Source of the DNA: Gemmatimonadota bacterium
GTDB lineage: Bacteria; Latescibacterota; UBA2968; GCA-2709665
Direction of reading: 5' to 3'
DNA: 64,000 nt
Assembly: GCA_028874335.1 (NCBI GenBank)
Contig: JAPPJY010000095.1
Span: 21,464 to 85,463 of the forward strand
The translations under genes and the position numbers were made by a program. The notes beneath the pieces were generated by a model, which saw only the letters and a list, made by a program, of their open reading frames with translations, made no database searches and had not been told where the DNA came from. The stretch's first letter is position 1, and every line of letters starts with the position of its first letter. Positions 15,214 through 23,495 of the stretch are shown here, piece by piece.

Positions 15214-16323
15214 TTAATCGATCTTCAACCGCACCCAACGCGTATGCGTCACGCCGCCGACCGTACACCAGAAATACGTCATCAGGTCACCGTCGTCAAG
15301 CCGGATGCCGCCAGGTTTGCCGAAAGCGATCTGCATGTGTTCGGCCAGGAAATTGTCGGTCTCCGGCTCACCGAGCGTGGCCTCGGCCCCGGCGTCGAAA
15401 ACGACGATCTGGCCATCCGTATCGAACGTCTCCAGGTCGTCGCTGAGCGCCACGCGAATCCCATGCGGTTCGTGGCGGAAGTTGTAGATGGCCGCCACCC
15501 GTCCGTCTGCCAGCGCGATGGGGGAGCAGACCTGCCCGCGCAGGTTGGTTGGCCGGGGCGGCGACCAGGTCCGCCCGCCGTCTTCTGAAACGGTCCAGTG
15601 ATTGGGAAGATCCTCGGAGGTACCATAGACGTGGGTCCAGAGCATGGTGTAGATTCTGCCGTCCGGCAACACCGTATTCATCTGGTCCCACCAGAGCAAT
15701 GCCCCCGAAGGATCGTCGGCCACCACCGTAAACTCACCCCAGGTCCGTCCCTGGTCGGCGGAGAAGACCGCCGCGGCCTTCTGATCGGGGGGCCCCTCAT
15801 ATCCTTCCGGCTTCCAGGTCTCCAGTGGGTACATCCACCGGTCCGGAGCGAGTTGAAGAAGCACACCGGCGCCATTGCACGTGTATTTCACCGGCGGCAG
15901 ATCCACGTGAACGACCTGAGGCGGTGACCAGGTGCGGCCCTTGTCATCCGACCGGAACAGCAGCATCTCCGGGCGTTGCAGCACCTCCGAGTTCGGATCG
16001 AACAGTTCTTCACCCTGCATCTCGAAACGCGTCGCGGTCATGACGAGCCGGCCGCCGGGCGCCTCGCTGACGTGGGGACTTCTGTAGCTCCAACCGTCTT
16101 CCGCCGGCCCGTCGCCGTGGATGCTGCCTTCGTTCATCCACGATGCGGCCCCGTCGGAGGAGCGAAGGACTTCGATATGGTTGTCCGAGGAACCCAGGCT
16201 CTCGCCCACGTGCTGGCAGGCAATCATGCTGCCATCGGACAACGGGGTGATGGCGGGCATGAACGCCCCTGTCCCGCGACGCCATGAAAGGATGCCTCCG
16301 TCAACGGTCTGTATCATCGCCAC
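15214..16323 (-). CDS. Sialidase-like six-bladed propeller (BNR/Asp-box repeats)
   Basis: About 369 residues with four recognisable Asp-boxes: a degenerate RSSDGAASW, then RSDDKGRTW, SADQGRTW and SEDGGRTW, evenly spaced as blades of an exo-alpha-sialidase-type propeller. Related cytoplasmic proteins act on sialic acids or other acidic sugars, but many Asp-box proteins are not sialidases, and I cannot point to the arginine triad with certainty. The start is GTG at 16323 (ATG at 16317 is possible). No signal peptide, so any substrate is internal. It lies in the same run as the GH-like 16433-18448 gene and the LDH2-type dehydrogenase. Confidence 0.8.
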   Translation of the reverse strand: MAMIQTVDGGILSWRRGTGAFMPAITPLSDGSMIACQHVGESLGSSDNHIEVLRSSDGAASWMNEGSIHGDGPAEDGWSYRSPHVSEAPGGRLVMTATRFEMQGEELFDPNSEVLQRPEMLLFRSDDKGRTWSPPQVVHVDLPPVKYTCNGAGVLLQLAPDRWMYPLETWKPEGYEGPPDQKAAAVFSADQGRTWGEFTVVADDPSGALLWWDQMNTVLPDGRIYTMLWTHVYGTSEDLPNHWTVSEDGGRTWSPPRPTNLRGQVCSPIALADGRVAAIYNFRHEPHGIRVALSDDLETFDTDGQIVVFDAGAEATLGEPETDNFLAEHMQIAFGKPGGIRLDDGDLMTYFWCTVGGVTHTRWVRLKID

Positions 16324-16432
16324 GCATCCCCGTCAGCATATTTGTCGACAAAAAGGAACTTACATGGATGGAATGGATCGACAGGATCAACCCCAAACAA
16401 CCGGAAGCATGCACCTGAATCAGGATAGGAAA

Positions 16433-18448
16433 CTATCGCCACGTCAGTTCCACGGCCAGGTATTCGGTCTGATTCGACATTCTGACGGGCATAACGACCT
16501 CGCTGCCGTTGATTTCGGAGACGGCGAGCGCGTCGGCTCCCGTGAAAATGTCGGTCAATGACAGAATCCGCGCGCCTTCTGGCGCGCGCATCACGAGATT
16601 CGTCCGGTAGGCCAGCCCCACGTAATTGAAGATGAGGCAGACAAGGCAGCCGTCGCCGATCATCGGAAACAACTCCATAGTCGGCACGTCCCGGCGGTCC
16701 CACGGCCGCAAATTCCGGTAGGCGTTGTCGGGCGGGTAGGGTGCGAGGCGGGCGACCGGTTCGTCCCGCGCCAGCCATTTCAGGATATTCCTCAGCAGGG
16801 GTATGCCGTCCGTGGGCGTCCGGACGCCGCCGTGGTCGCCGCGCGTCACGTAGCTGAACTCGGGGACCCCAGCCAGCCAGACCTGTCGGCCGCCGTTTTC
16901 CTCGTTCACCACCAGCGCCGGCCTCCCGTCGATCTCGCTCACTGTCTCCCCTTCGATTCCCGGTTCGGAAAACGCGGACTGCAGCATGACGGGGTGCGAA
17001 ATGCCCTCCAGGAAAGGATGGTCCCGTCCTGCGGGCCGCATTTCCGCGCTGTCGATGGATATCCCCTGCGGCGGCGGACTCGGCCCGCTGCCCGGCCAGT
17101 CCCGGTTCGGAGTCCGCCCCACCCAGAGCAGACCGTTGCCCGATGCTGCATGCGACTGCAGTACGGCCTCCTGTTCTCGGGTCAGGCAGTGGGTATCCGG
17201 CAGAATCGCCGGCCCTTCCAGCGCCTCCCCGGCATCCGCGAGGCGACCGTCGAAGTGCCAGCGCCACGGCAGGCCCACGTGGTTCATCACGTCGGGCCAG
17301 ACCGCCAGCGCCTTCCGGGCCCAGCCGGTTTCCGGATGCCCGTAGATTTCCGTCTGCGTGGGATTGATGACGGTCGCGGACGCGCAGGGTTTCGTCTTCT
17401 CGAAACAGGGAATGAGCTTCCCCGCCTCGTGGAATCCGTCCAGAAATCCGGGAAGGATGCGGGCGAGATCGTTGGAATACGGCGTAATGTTGTCCGCGCC
17501 GAGCGCGTAGGGAACCGCGCCGGCCATGAAACCGTCTCTGCTGGTCAACTCCGGCCCGCCCAGGGGCGGCCTGAAAGCCTGCGGATAGATATTCATCGAA
17601 CGCCCGACCGTGGCGCCGGCCAGCGTCCGGGTCGCCTCGGTCAGGATCCGGCGCGCGGGCCGATAGGTGAAATGCGACGTATGGTTGTAGTGGTAGGGAT
17701 CCGTACAGAGCACGTCCTGGGCCAGCGCGTCCTGCGAGAGATCGATCCCCGCGCGCCAGATGTTGTCGTTGAAGGATACGACCACCGGCGAATACTGAAT
17801 GCCGACCAGGACGTCCGGGCGCTCCTTCCTGATCTGCTCGCGGAACCAGGCATGGACTTCGGTCCACCGCGCCATCCTGCGCTGCACCCACGCCCACCAC
17901 GCATCCGAGTCCCAATCGAAGTCCGAAGGCGGCGCCGAGCCGTATTCCCTTTCGTATTCGGATACGCAGTGGTCGCAATAGCAGCCGATGTCGCCGTTTG
18001 CGAACCCGATCGCGGCTTCGTCGTTGAGGTGAATCTCCCGGAGCGCGGGCAGCCCGATCACTTTCCTCAGGAGATCGAGGTATTCCGCTTTGTTCTCCGG
18101 CTGAAACGGGCACAGCCATTTGGTGCGTACCAGGTTGTCGCTGTCCAGCGCGGTACCCGAACCGCCGACGCAAACCATGGCCCGCTCCGGATACTCGCGC
18201 AAGAACGTCTCCCGGTACTTCATATAGCCGGTGAATACGGTCATCCCCAGGCCGAATTCCTGTGCCCACGCGCCGAAGTGACCCACCTGCTCCCAGTCAA
18301 ATCCCTGGCCCGTGAATTTCCGCTCGCCCGCTTTCAGTGAGACGCCGATATCCGTGAACCCCTCGCTCCGGACTCGCGCCACGTGGTCGCGGGAATAGCT
18401 CACCTTCTGGATGTTCAGAAGCGCCGTACGGCGAATCGTTCGTTTCAT
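16433..18448 (-). CDS. Large GH-like protein, TIM barrel plus amidotransferase-like domain (paralog 1)
   Basis: A 671-residue protein, closely similar throughout to the 43801-45816 protein. The N-terminal half reads like a TIM barrel of the GH42-like or hypothetical-glycosyl-hydrolase group: FGLGMTVFTGYMKYRETFL, REIHLNDEAAIGF with candidate acids, then a cysteine cluster GCYCDHC and a second half-barrel with VLCTDPYHYNH. The C-terminal half has a Rossmann/GATase-like trimerisation-type segment (HAASGNGLLWVGRTPN) and a beta-rich end. A beta-galactosidase-like activity is plausible but unproven. ATG 18448 has GAGG seven bases upstream. No signal peptide. It probably leads the run that includes the sialidase-like and dehydrogenase genes. 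Confidence 0.7.
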   Translation of the reverse strand: MKRTIRRTALLNIQKVSYSRDHVARVRSEGFTDIGVSLKAGERKFTGQGFDWEQVGHFGAWAQEFGLGMTVFTGYMKYRETFLREYPERAMVCVGGSGTALDSDNLVRTKWLCPFQPENKAEYLDLLRKVIGLPALREIHLNDEAAIGFANGDIGCYCDHCVSEYEREYGSAPPSDFDWDSDAWWAWVQRRMARWTEVHAWFREQIRKERPDVLVGIQYSPVVVSFNDNIWRAGIDLSQDALAQDVLCTDPYHYNHTSHFTYRPARRILTEATRTLAGATVGRSMNIYPQAFRPPLGGPELTSRDGFMAGAVPYALGADNITPYSNDLARILPGFLDGFHEAGKLIPCFEKTKPCASATVINPTQTEIYGHPETGWARKALAVWPDVMNHVGLPWRWHFDGRLADAGEALEGPAILPDTHCLTREQEAVLQSHAASGNGLLWVGRTPNRDWPGSGPSPPPQGISIDSAEMRPAGRDHPFLEGISHPVMLQSAFSEPGIEGETVSEIDGRPALVVNEENGGRQVWLAGVPEFSYVTRGDHGGVRTPTDGIPLLRNILKWLARDEPVARLAPYPPDNAYRNLRPWDRRDVPTMELFPMIGDGCLVCLIFNYVGLAYRTNLVMRAPEGARILSLTDIFTGADALAVSEINGSEVVMPVRMSNQTEYLAVELTWR

Positions 18449-18469
18449 TCGATTTCCTCGCGACACCGG

Positions 18470-19441
18470 TCAGGATAATCCTTTGTGGCGCCGCACGTTG
18501 AGAGCCTTCCATTCAAGAAGCGGCTGGGATTGGATGCGACTCTGTAGGGATCTATCGTCGGTTAATATCGACGCATCGATCTCGCCTTGTTCCAGCAGAA
18601 GATCGAGAAATGCGAGCTCGGCGTCAGTAAAGGGCAGCACCGCTGAAATCCCCAGCCGGCATTCTTTGACCAGCATCTCCCCGTAGGTCGTCGCTTCCCG
18701 GGAGCCCTGTATCGAACCCACGTGGAGCGACGGCACAAGCTGGCTGGCCAACTCTGCAACGTCCAGATCCACGTCCGCGACCGAAATCCCGCGCCAGTCT
18801 TTACGGTCCATGGCGCCATAGACGACGAAAGCGATTCTGAGTCGATTGCGGTCGAGATCTTCCATGGAGAAGATCAGACGGCTGTCGAACAGGTCCCTCG
18901 CCCTGCGGCGCGCCAGCAGCGCGGAGAGCTTCCCTGCCGCGAGCTCATGAATGTCCATCACGGGGATGTCCGTGACCTGCCAGCTTCCAAGCGATCGGGA
19001 ATCCATCTTGGTAATGGGCCACAAGGGAACGCGGTACATGAAGTTGATATCCACGTCGAGATTGCCGCTCACCCCGGATGCGCTCTGATAGCGGAGCAAC
19101 CATTTCCCGCCGGCGTGTTCTTCAGGCATCCGCCTGACTGTGAAATCCTCTCGACGGAACACGTCCTGTACCGCTTTTTCGATCCTGGGACGCTCCTCCA
19201 GCATGGCGTCCCGTTGCCGGGTCCCCACGTAGTTCAAATCTATGTCGACCGAAAGTCTGGGGACGTCGAAGACGAAGAGGTTCAAAGCCGTCCCGCCCTT
19301 GAGGACCAGCTTACCCTTGAGGAAGGGGTGACTGTGCAAGGCCTCGAGCAGTTCGAGCAGTCGGACCGCCTTTTCCAGCATGTCGGCTCGAAATTTCGTC
19401 GCTTCGGCTTCGGCGGCCAGCTTCTCGGGGGAGATTCTCAA
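18470..19441 (-). CDS. abiEii: AbiEii-type nucleotidyltransferase toxin
   Basis: About 323 residues of the AbiEii/AbiGii (DUF1814) family. The nucleotidyltransferase core is visible: LVLKGGTALNLFVF, then RLSVDIDLNYVG with the metal-binding D-x-D, and later DIHELAAGKLSALLARRRAR with the conserved Lys and the DLFD helix. AbiEii toxins modify tRNA or use GTP to cause growth arrest, giving abortive phage infection. The start is most likely TTG at 19441 (reading MRISPEKL, as in homologs): GGAGG is four bases upstream, and TTG overlaps the antitoxin stop as TTGA. The frame is open a little further to 19456. Confidence 0.9.
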   Translation of the reverse strand: MRISPEKLAAEAEATKFRADMLEKAVRLLELLEALHSHPFLKGKLVLKGGTALNLFVFDVPRLSVDIDLNYVGTRQRDAMLEERPRIEKAVQDVFRREDFTVRRMPEEHAGGKWLLRYQSASGVSGNLDVDINFMYRVPLWPITKMDSRSLGSWQVTDIPVMDIHELAAGKLSALLARRRARDLFDSRLIFSMEDLDRNRLRIAFVVYGAMDRKDWRGISVADVDLDVAELASQLVPSLHVGSIQGSREATTYGEMLVKECRLGISAVLPFTDAELAFLDLLLEQGEIDASILTDDRSLQSRIQSQPLLEWKALNVRRHKGLS

Positions 19442-20253
19442 AGGACCTCCGCCCACGACCGTTCCATTACGTCATCCGGTACCACCAGGTTCCAGTTCGC
19501 CACGAGGCATCCGGATCTCCGTCTGGCGCGGTCCAGGTAATGGGGCTGAAGGGGGCGCCGGTCACGAAGCGGCCTTAGATGACGCTCGTCGATCATCAAG
19601 GCGTCACGATGCTGATCCAGGAAGAAGCCCACCTTCGCGATTGTCGTCGCATTCCCAAGCAGGAGCGCATACGCCACGACCTGGTCGACGTTGAAGAATT
19701 CCACCGATTCCAACGACCGCCAGATTTCCTCCCAGCCTCCCGCCAGGTCCGGACGATGCAGCACGTCCACGAGCGTCCGCTCCAAACTCGTGGCACGCAT
19801 CGCAACACCCAAACGTTCCGTGTTCAGAACGCCAAAGTGCTCCGCACCCTGGCGGAGAAGCGCTTCGGGAAACCTGACGCCCCGGTAGACTTGAGACCGA
19901 AACACAAGCGTATCCACCGGACGGGATGCGGAATAAACCAGGTGGCGCCAGACCGAATACGCCCGACCATAAAACTCAAGCGCCGTGTGATGTGATACGA
20001 CAGCATCGCCTGTCAGTCTGGCGGCGATCAGGTAGGGGTCCACCGGGTAGGAATCGGGGTCAGCTCCCGGCGGTATGACCGCGTACAGACCGCGCCGCAC
20101 TCGAATGACCCGGCCGGTTTTCCGGTAATAGGCCAGAAACGCTTCCTTTCCTCTTGTCCCGCCCCCCCCTCGGCGGGCGAGGTGCGTGGCTAGCGTCTCT
20201 CCGGTGAAGACCGGATGCAGGCGAAGAAACGCCTCGTGTTTTACGACGGGCAT
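19438..20253 (-). CDS. abiEi: AbiEi-type transcriptional regulator antitoxin
   Basis: A 271-residue AbiEi protein: an N-terminal winged-helix region (REGLYAV-type motif here VRRGLYAVIPPG), followed by the conserved VVSHHTALEFYGRAYSVW, TSLERTLVDVLHRPDLAGGW and the C-terminal toxin-opposing domain. Type IV antitoxins of this kind repress their own operon by binding inverted repeats and counter AbiEii without binding it directly. It precedes the toxin gene, as usual. The 20254-20441 spacer upstream is AT-rich for this region and should contain the promoter. Confidence 0.9.
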   Translation of the reverse strand: MPVVKHEAFLRLHPVFTGETLATHLARRGGGGTRGKEAFLAYYRKTGRVIRVRRGLYAVIPPGADPDSYPVDPYLIAARLTGDAVVSHHTALEFYGRAYSVWRHLVYSASRPVDTLVFRSQVYRGVRFPEALLRQGAEHFGVLNTERLGVAMRATSLERTLVDVLHRPDLAGGWEEIWRSLESVEFFNVDQVVAYALLLGNATTIAKVGFFLDQHRDALMIDERHLRPLRDRRPLQPHYLDRARRRSGCLVANWNLVVPDDVMERSWAEVL

Positions 20254-20441
20254 ACTTGACTTTCTGTCCCGTTTCCCGGGGTTTTGTTATGGACTTACCG
20301 ATTTCTAAACCGGCCTATTTGATACTGTAACACAAATCCCATAAATATTATATGGATTTTTCGATGAATTGTCAATTTTGACATTCCCGAATTCGGCAAC
20401 TGTGTCCCGCGAATCGATCGTTTCATCCGCCGTGATCGCAA

Positions 20442-22256
20442 CTATCGTCCCGCGGTCTCCATGCGAAGGGTACGCGGCGTTTCGGCGACCAGATCCAGGG
20501 ACACGGCCCGCTGGGACCGTCCCTCCAGCACAACCTCGCGGATTTCCAGAGGCTGACCCGTTTCGGCAACGCGGACCCCGGTCACGCGATCGGGCAGCAG
20601 CAGCGTGAGGCCCTGGAGGTCGCCAGGGGAAGCCATCGTCAGAAAGACGGCCTTGCCGTCCTCCCGCCGCCCCTCGAGGCGCACGTCGGCCCTGGCCCGG
20701 GAGAATCGCGACCACCGCTCCTGGTTCTCGAACCGGCATCCCGCCGCCCGTGCGCCGTCGAGGCCCATCTCCAGCGACCGGCGGGACGCCCCGGGACGGT
20801 CCTGGGGCATGGCGACGTAGCTCGGGTGAAAGTTGGCGATCTGCACCCCGTGCCAGCGATTCGCCGCGTCGTCGGCGAACCGGGTGAGTTCCTTGCCGTA
20901 CGCTTCCGCCGAAAGGCCCACCCTTCCGGTGGACTTGGGATCCGAAGCGTCCCGTTCCCCCAGCGTCTGACTCTCGTCCCACTGCGCCGGCATGTGCCAC
21001 AGGTCGAGGACCCCCACACCGTGTTGAAAATAGCGAAGAGGCAGCGCGGTCGAAATCATATACGGCCCGTAGCGCTCATCGTGCCGCATCCGCGGATCGT
21101 GGGAGACGAAGTGGGTGGGTGTGTACCAGCCGAGGTCGACCACAATCTCCGCCATCGGTTGCCCCGACCACTGGCAGCCGTGAATGCAGATCGAGTCCAT
21201 CTCCAGACCGGTGTCGCGGAAGAAGCTGTCGCGGTGCGCCTCGAGGTTGGCGCGGATATCGGGAAGCGCGTTTTCGTTCAGGTCCTGCGCGGTTCGCGAC
21301 CGACGGACCTTCTGTCCCGAGATCTCGACGACGGGCCTGGTGACGTCATCCAGATTGGCTTCGATGGTGATGCCGTGCCCCCGTTCGTGCCAGTCTCTCA
21401 TCAAATCACCGCCGTACCGGCTTACGGGGGGTCTGTTGAATGTCAGTAAGGCGTCGTACTCCTCGACGACTTCCACCTCCACGTCGGCGCCGGCTTATCC
21501 GCAGCCGTCGCCCTTCACGAACCAGAGCGCGGGGGCGGCGTCGGGAAAGTGCCAGAGTCGTGGAAGACCCGTATCGGCCAGAGATTCCAGAACAAGCGTC
21601 CTGAGGATATCCTGATGCAGATCGCACACCGGCACGTCCCGGGGCAGCTTGTCGGAGAGGTCGAAGAATCCGTAGATGTGCCGGGGCCCCGTGAGCGGCC
21701 CCATATCCTTCGCCGGCCGTTCCCGCACGTCGCCCGTACCGTGACGCAGCGTGGCCACGGTTCGGCAGAGGTCGTAGCCGTAAATCCAGGCCGTTCCACT
21801 TCCCACGCGGGCGGAAACGAGTCCGGATCCGCATCGCTCTCCGTCATCGGCCCGAAGCGCCGCCGTTTCCTGTCCCCCGCGAAGGGGGCGGGCGGTGTCG
21901 TCCGGGCACAGCAACCTCACGTCGCCGTGTTCCCAGCCGTTCAGCGCGGTTACGGCCACGTGGGCATCGGTAACGGCATCCGAGACCGAGACGCCGAACG
22001 CTGTCGCGACGGCGGGGTCGGGCGCGGTCGAGATCAGCGTCACGCCCGCGGCGACAGCCCTCGCCAAGCGTTCCGCGGTCGTATGGCCGAAGCCGGTGCC
22101 AGCGAGAACGACCAGCCTCACGCCGGGAGACACACCGTCAAATCCCGATGCGGGGCGCTCTTCGAGCCACGGAAAGCCCTCACATCGGAGTACCTCGGCG
22201 CACAGACCTTCCGACGGGTCGTTGTCCGCGCGCAATATCAGGATGGGTTGTTCCAT
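20442..22256 (-). pseudogene. Large soluble protein gene split by an in-frame TAA
   Basis: Reading from ATG 22256, 253 codons run to TAA at 21495-21497. The same frame then continues without shift to the stop at 20442, giving a further roughly 350 codons. The only good start is at 22256; the second part could begin only at a GTG (21482) with no Shine-Dalgarno. The first part looks Rossmann/GATase-like (SPGVRLVVLAGTGFGHTT, AVAAGVTLISTAPDPAV). The junction reads LWFVKGDGCG-stop-AGADVEVEVV, and the second part resembles a polysaccharide-deacetylase-type barrel (RDWHERGHGITIEANLDD, SICIHGCQWSGQP). A single 604-codon gene with one nonsense codon is the simplest reading. Sequencing error is possible. 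Function unknown. Confidence 0.75.
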
Positions 22257-22366
22257 GCAGGTACCGTTTCTACTTTACAAGTGAAATCATTATTGATACC
22301 ATATTAAAGGGCAAGCACCCATGTCCGCCAGGTGATCAAGGCAATCGAAAAACTCGAGGAGTTAAG

Positions 22367-22693
22367 ATGACCGACCATTACACCTACCGGATCACGTGGT
22401 CCGCGGAAGACAGCGAACACGTGGGTCTCTGCGCGGAATTCCCGTCGCTGAGCTGGCTCGCAACGTCTCCCATCGAGGCATTGTCCGGCATCCAGCGGCT
22501 CGTTCGGGAATCCGTGGACGACATGCGCGCCACTGGTGAGCCAACGCCGGCGCCATTGGCGGACCGCGTGTACAGCGGCAAATTCCTGGTGCGCCTGCCG
22601 CCGGAATCGCACCGGGCCCTCGTCATCGAAGCGGCGGAACAGGGCGTGAGCCTGAACCGGCTGGTGAGCGCGCGGCTGGCGGGCGTCTCATAA
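22367..22693 (+). CDS. hicB: HicB-type antitoxin, apparently orphaned
   Basis: A 108-residue HicB-family protein: an N-terminal partial RNase H-like domain (HYTYRITWSAEDSEHVGLCA, then EFPSLSWLATSPIEALSGIQ) and a C-terminal ribbon-helix-helix segment (FLVRLPPESHRALVIEAAEQ, then GVSLNRLVSARL). ATG 22367 has GAGGAG five bases upstream. HicB normally pairs with the small dsRBD-like toxin HicA encoded directly before it. Here the 100 bases upstream hold no complete HicA; only a short frame reading VRQVIKAIEKLEEL (22323-22364) resembles a HicA N-terminus. Probably a remnant module. Confidence 0.88.
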   Translation: MTDHYTYRITWSAEDSEHVGLCAEFPSLSWLATSPIEALSGIQRLVRESVDDMRATGEPTPAPLADRVYSGKFLVRLPPESHRALVIEAAEQGVSLNRLVSARLAGVS

Positions 22694-22735
22694 TTGGTTG
22701 CGGTTGAGGAAACGAAGCCGCATCAGGCTGCATAG

Positions 22736-22857
22736 CCTCAATGCGAAAAAAGACAACAGTCAAATTGGCCACAAAAGGCACAAAAGACACAGAAGGGACC
22801 GGTGCCAAACGGGGTATCGAGGTCGTCCATATGGATGATATTTCCGTTCACGTCCAG
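22736..22857. repeat. Dispersed repeat, family 2, copy A
   Basis: About 122 bases running from CCTCAATGCGAAAAAAGACA to TTTCCGTTCACGTCCAG. The same series of blocks, in the same orientation and length, occurs at 29926-30048, including the CCACAAAA-GCACAAAA core and GGGGTAT-GAGGTCGT. A 5' fragment recurs near 62008-62033. No coding potential is apparent. Confidence 0.8.
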
Positions 22858-22949
22858 CGACCTGGTGTATCCTGGTAATCCGCCTTCTAATCGCCTTGAT
22901 CAACTTGCACATTTACGAACTAACGTCACCGAAAAACGACGAATCCTGG

Positions 22950-23495
22950 TCAGATCTTGTCGACTCCCCAGAGGTGCCCAAGCAGGAAGTTGTTGATATT
23001 CCCTCGCTGCCCGCCAATGCCGCCCAGGTGATAGGCGCCTTCCACGGGATTTGCGGTGATGTAGTCGACGATGGCGTCCCGTTCCCGGACAAGACGCTTC
23101 AAGTGCGCCTGGTCTCGCGTCCGGTGGTAGGATTCCGCGGTCCGTCTCGCGCCCATCAGCCGATCGATCAGCTCATACGCGGCATACAGCGTGCCACGCG
23201 CGTTGGCGCCCGCCAGCGCGATCCTGCCCGGCTTTACGCACAGCACATAACCGTCGTCCCGCACTTCATTCAGCGGCAGGTCGCCAATCTCCACGCTGGC
23301 CCTTGCACCCACCAGAATCCTTACAGGCGCGCAGCTCTTTTCCCCGTGATGCAGACCGATGGGCGCACCGGCGAGCTTCCCGATGTAATGCGCCAGTTCT
23401 TCCCCGGCCGTCTTTTCAGCCGGTTCGGGTTTCGCCGGTACCTCCACCGCACAACGCGCGCGGCGGTCGGCGGCCAGGATCACGGTCCTATCCAT
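22950..23495 (-). CDS. Truncated alpha-glucuronidase-type N-domain protein
   Basis: About 181 residues. Residues 1 to about 120 match the small alpha/beta domain that precedes catalytic barrels in alpha-glucuronidases, DUF4838 and GH20-like enzymes: AGEELAHYIGKLAGAPIGL, then RILVGARAS and DDGYVLCVKPGRIALAGANA, RGTLYAAYELIDRLMGAR. In full-length relatives the last motif is followed by Trp and a catalytic TIM barrel. Here it runs into an unrelated 55-residue tail (HRTRDQAHLKRLVRERD...GLLWGVDKI-type end) and stops, so no catalytic domain exists. It overlaps the propeller stop by eight bases and so is probably expressed. Likely a deletion remnant; a binding role is possible. Confidence 0.6.
   Translation of the reverse strand: MDRTVILAADRRARCAVEVPAKPEPAEKTAGEELAHYIGKLAGAPIGLHHGEKSCAPVRILVGARASVEIGDLPLNEVRDDGYVLCVKPGRIALAGANARGTLYAAYELIDRLMGARRTAESYHRTRDQAHLKRLVRERDAIVDYITANPVEGAYHLGGIGGQRGNINNFLLGHLWGVDKI

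Noticed and set aside
13872..15446. Plus-strand frame over GNAT and dehydrogenase
   Set aside because: Antisense to two well-supported genes; composition is that of a shadow frame.
16314..18269. Second minus-strand frame within the GH-like gene
   Set aside because: Out-of-frame reading of the same gene, rich in Arg and Gly; the 16433-18448 frame has family motifs and a ribosome-binding site.
20442..22256. Stop-codon recoding (selenocysteine or pyrrolysine)
   Set aside because: The interrupting codon is TAA; known recoding uses TGA or TAG, and no hairpin resembling a SECIS is evident after it.
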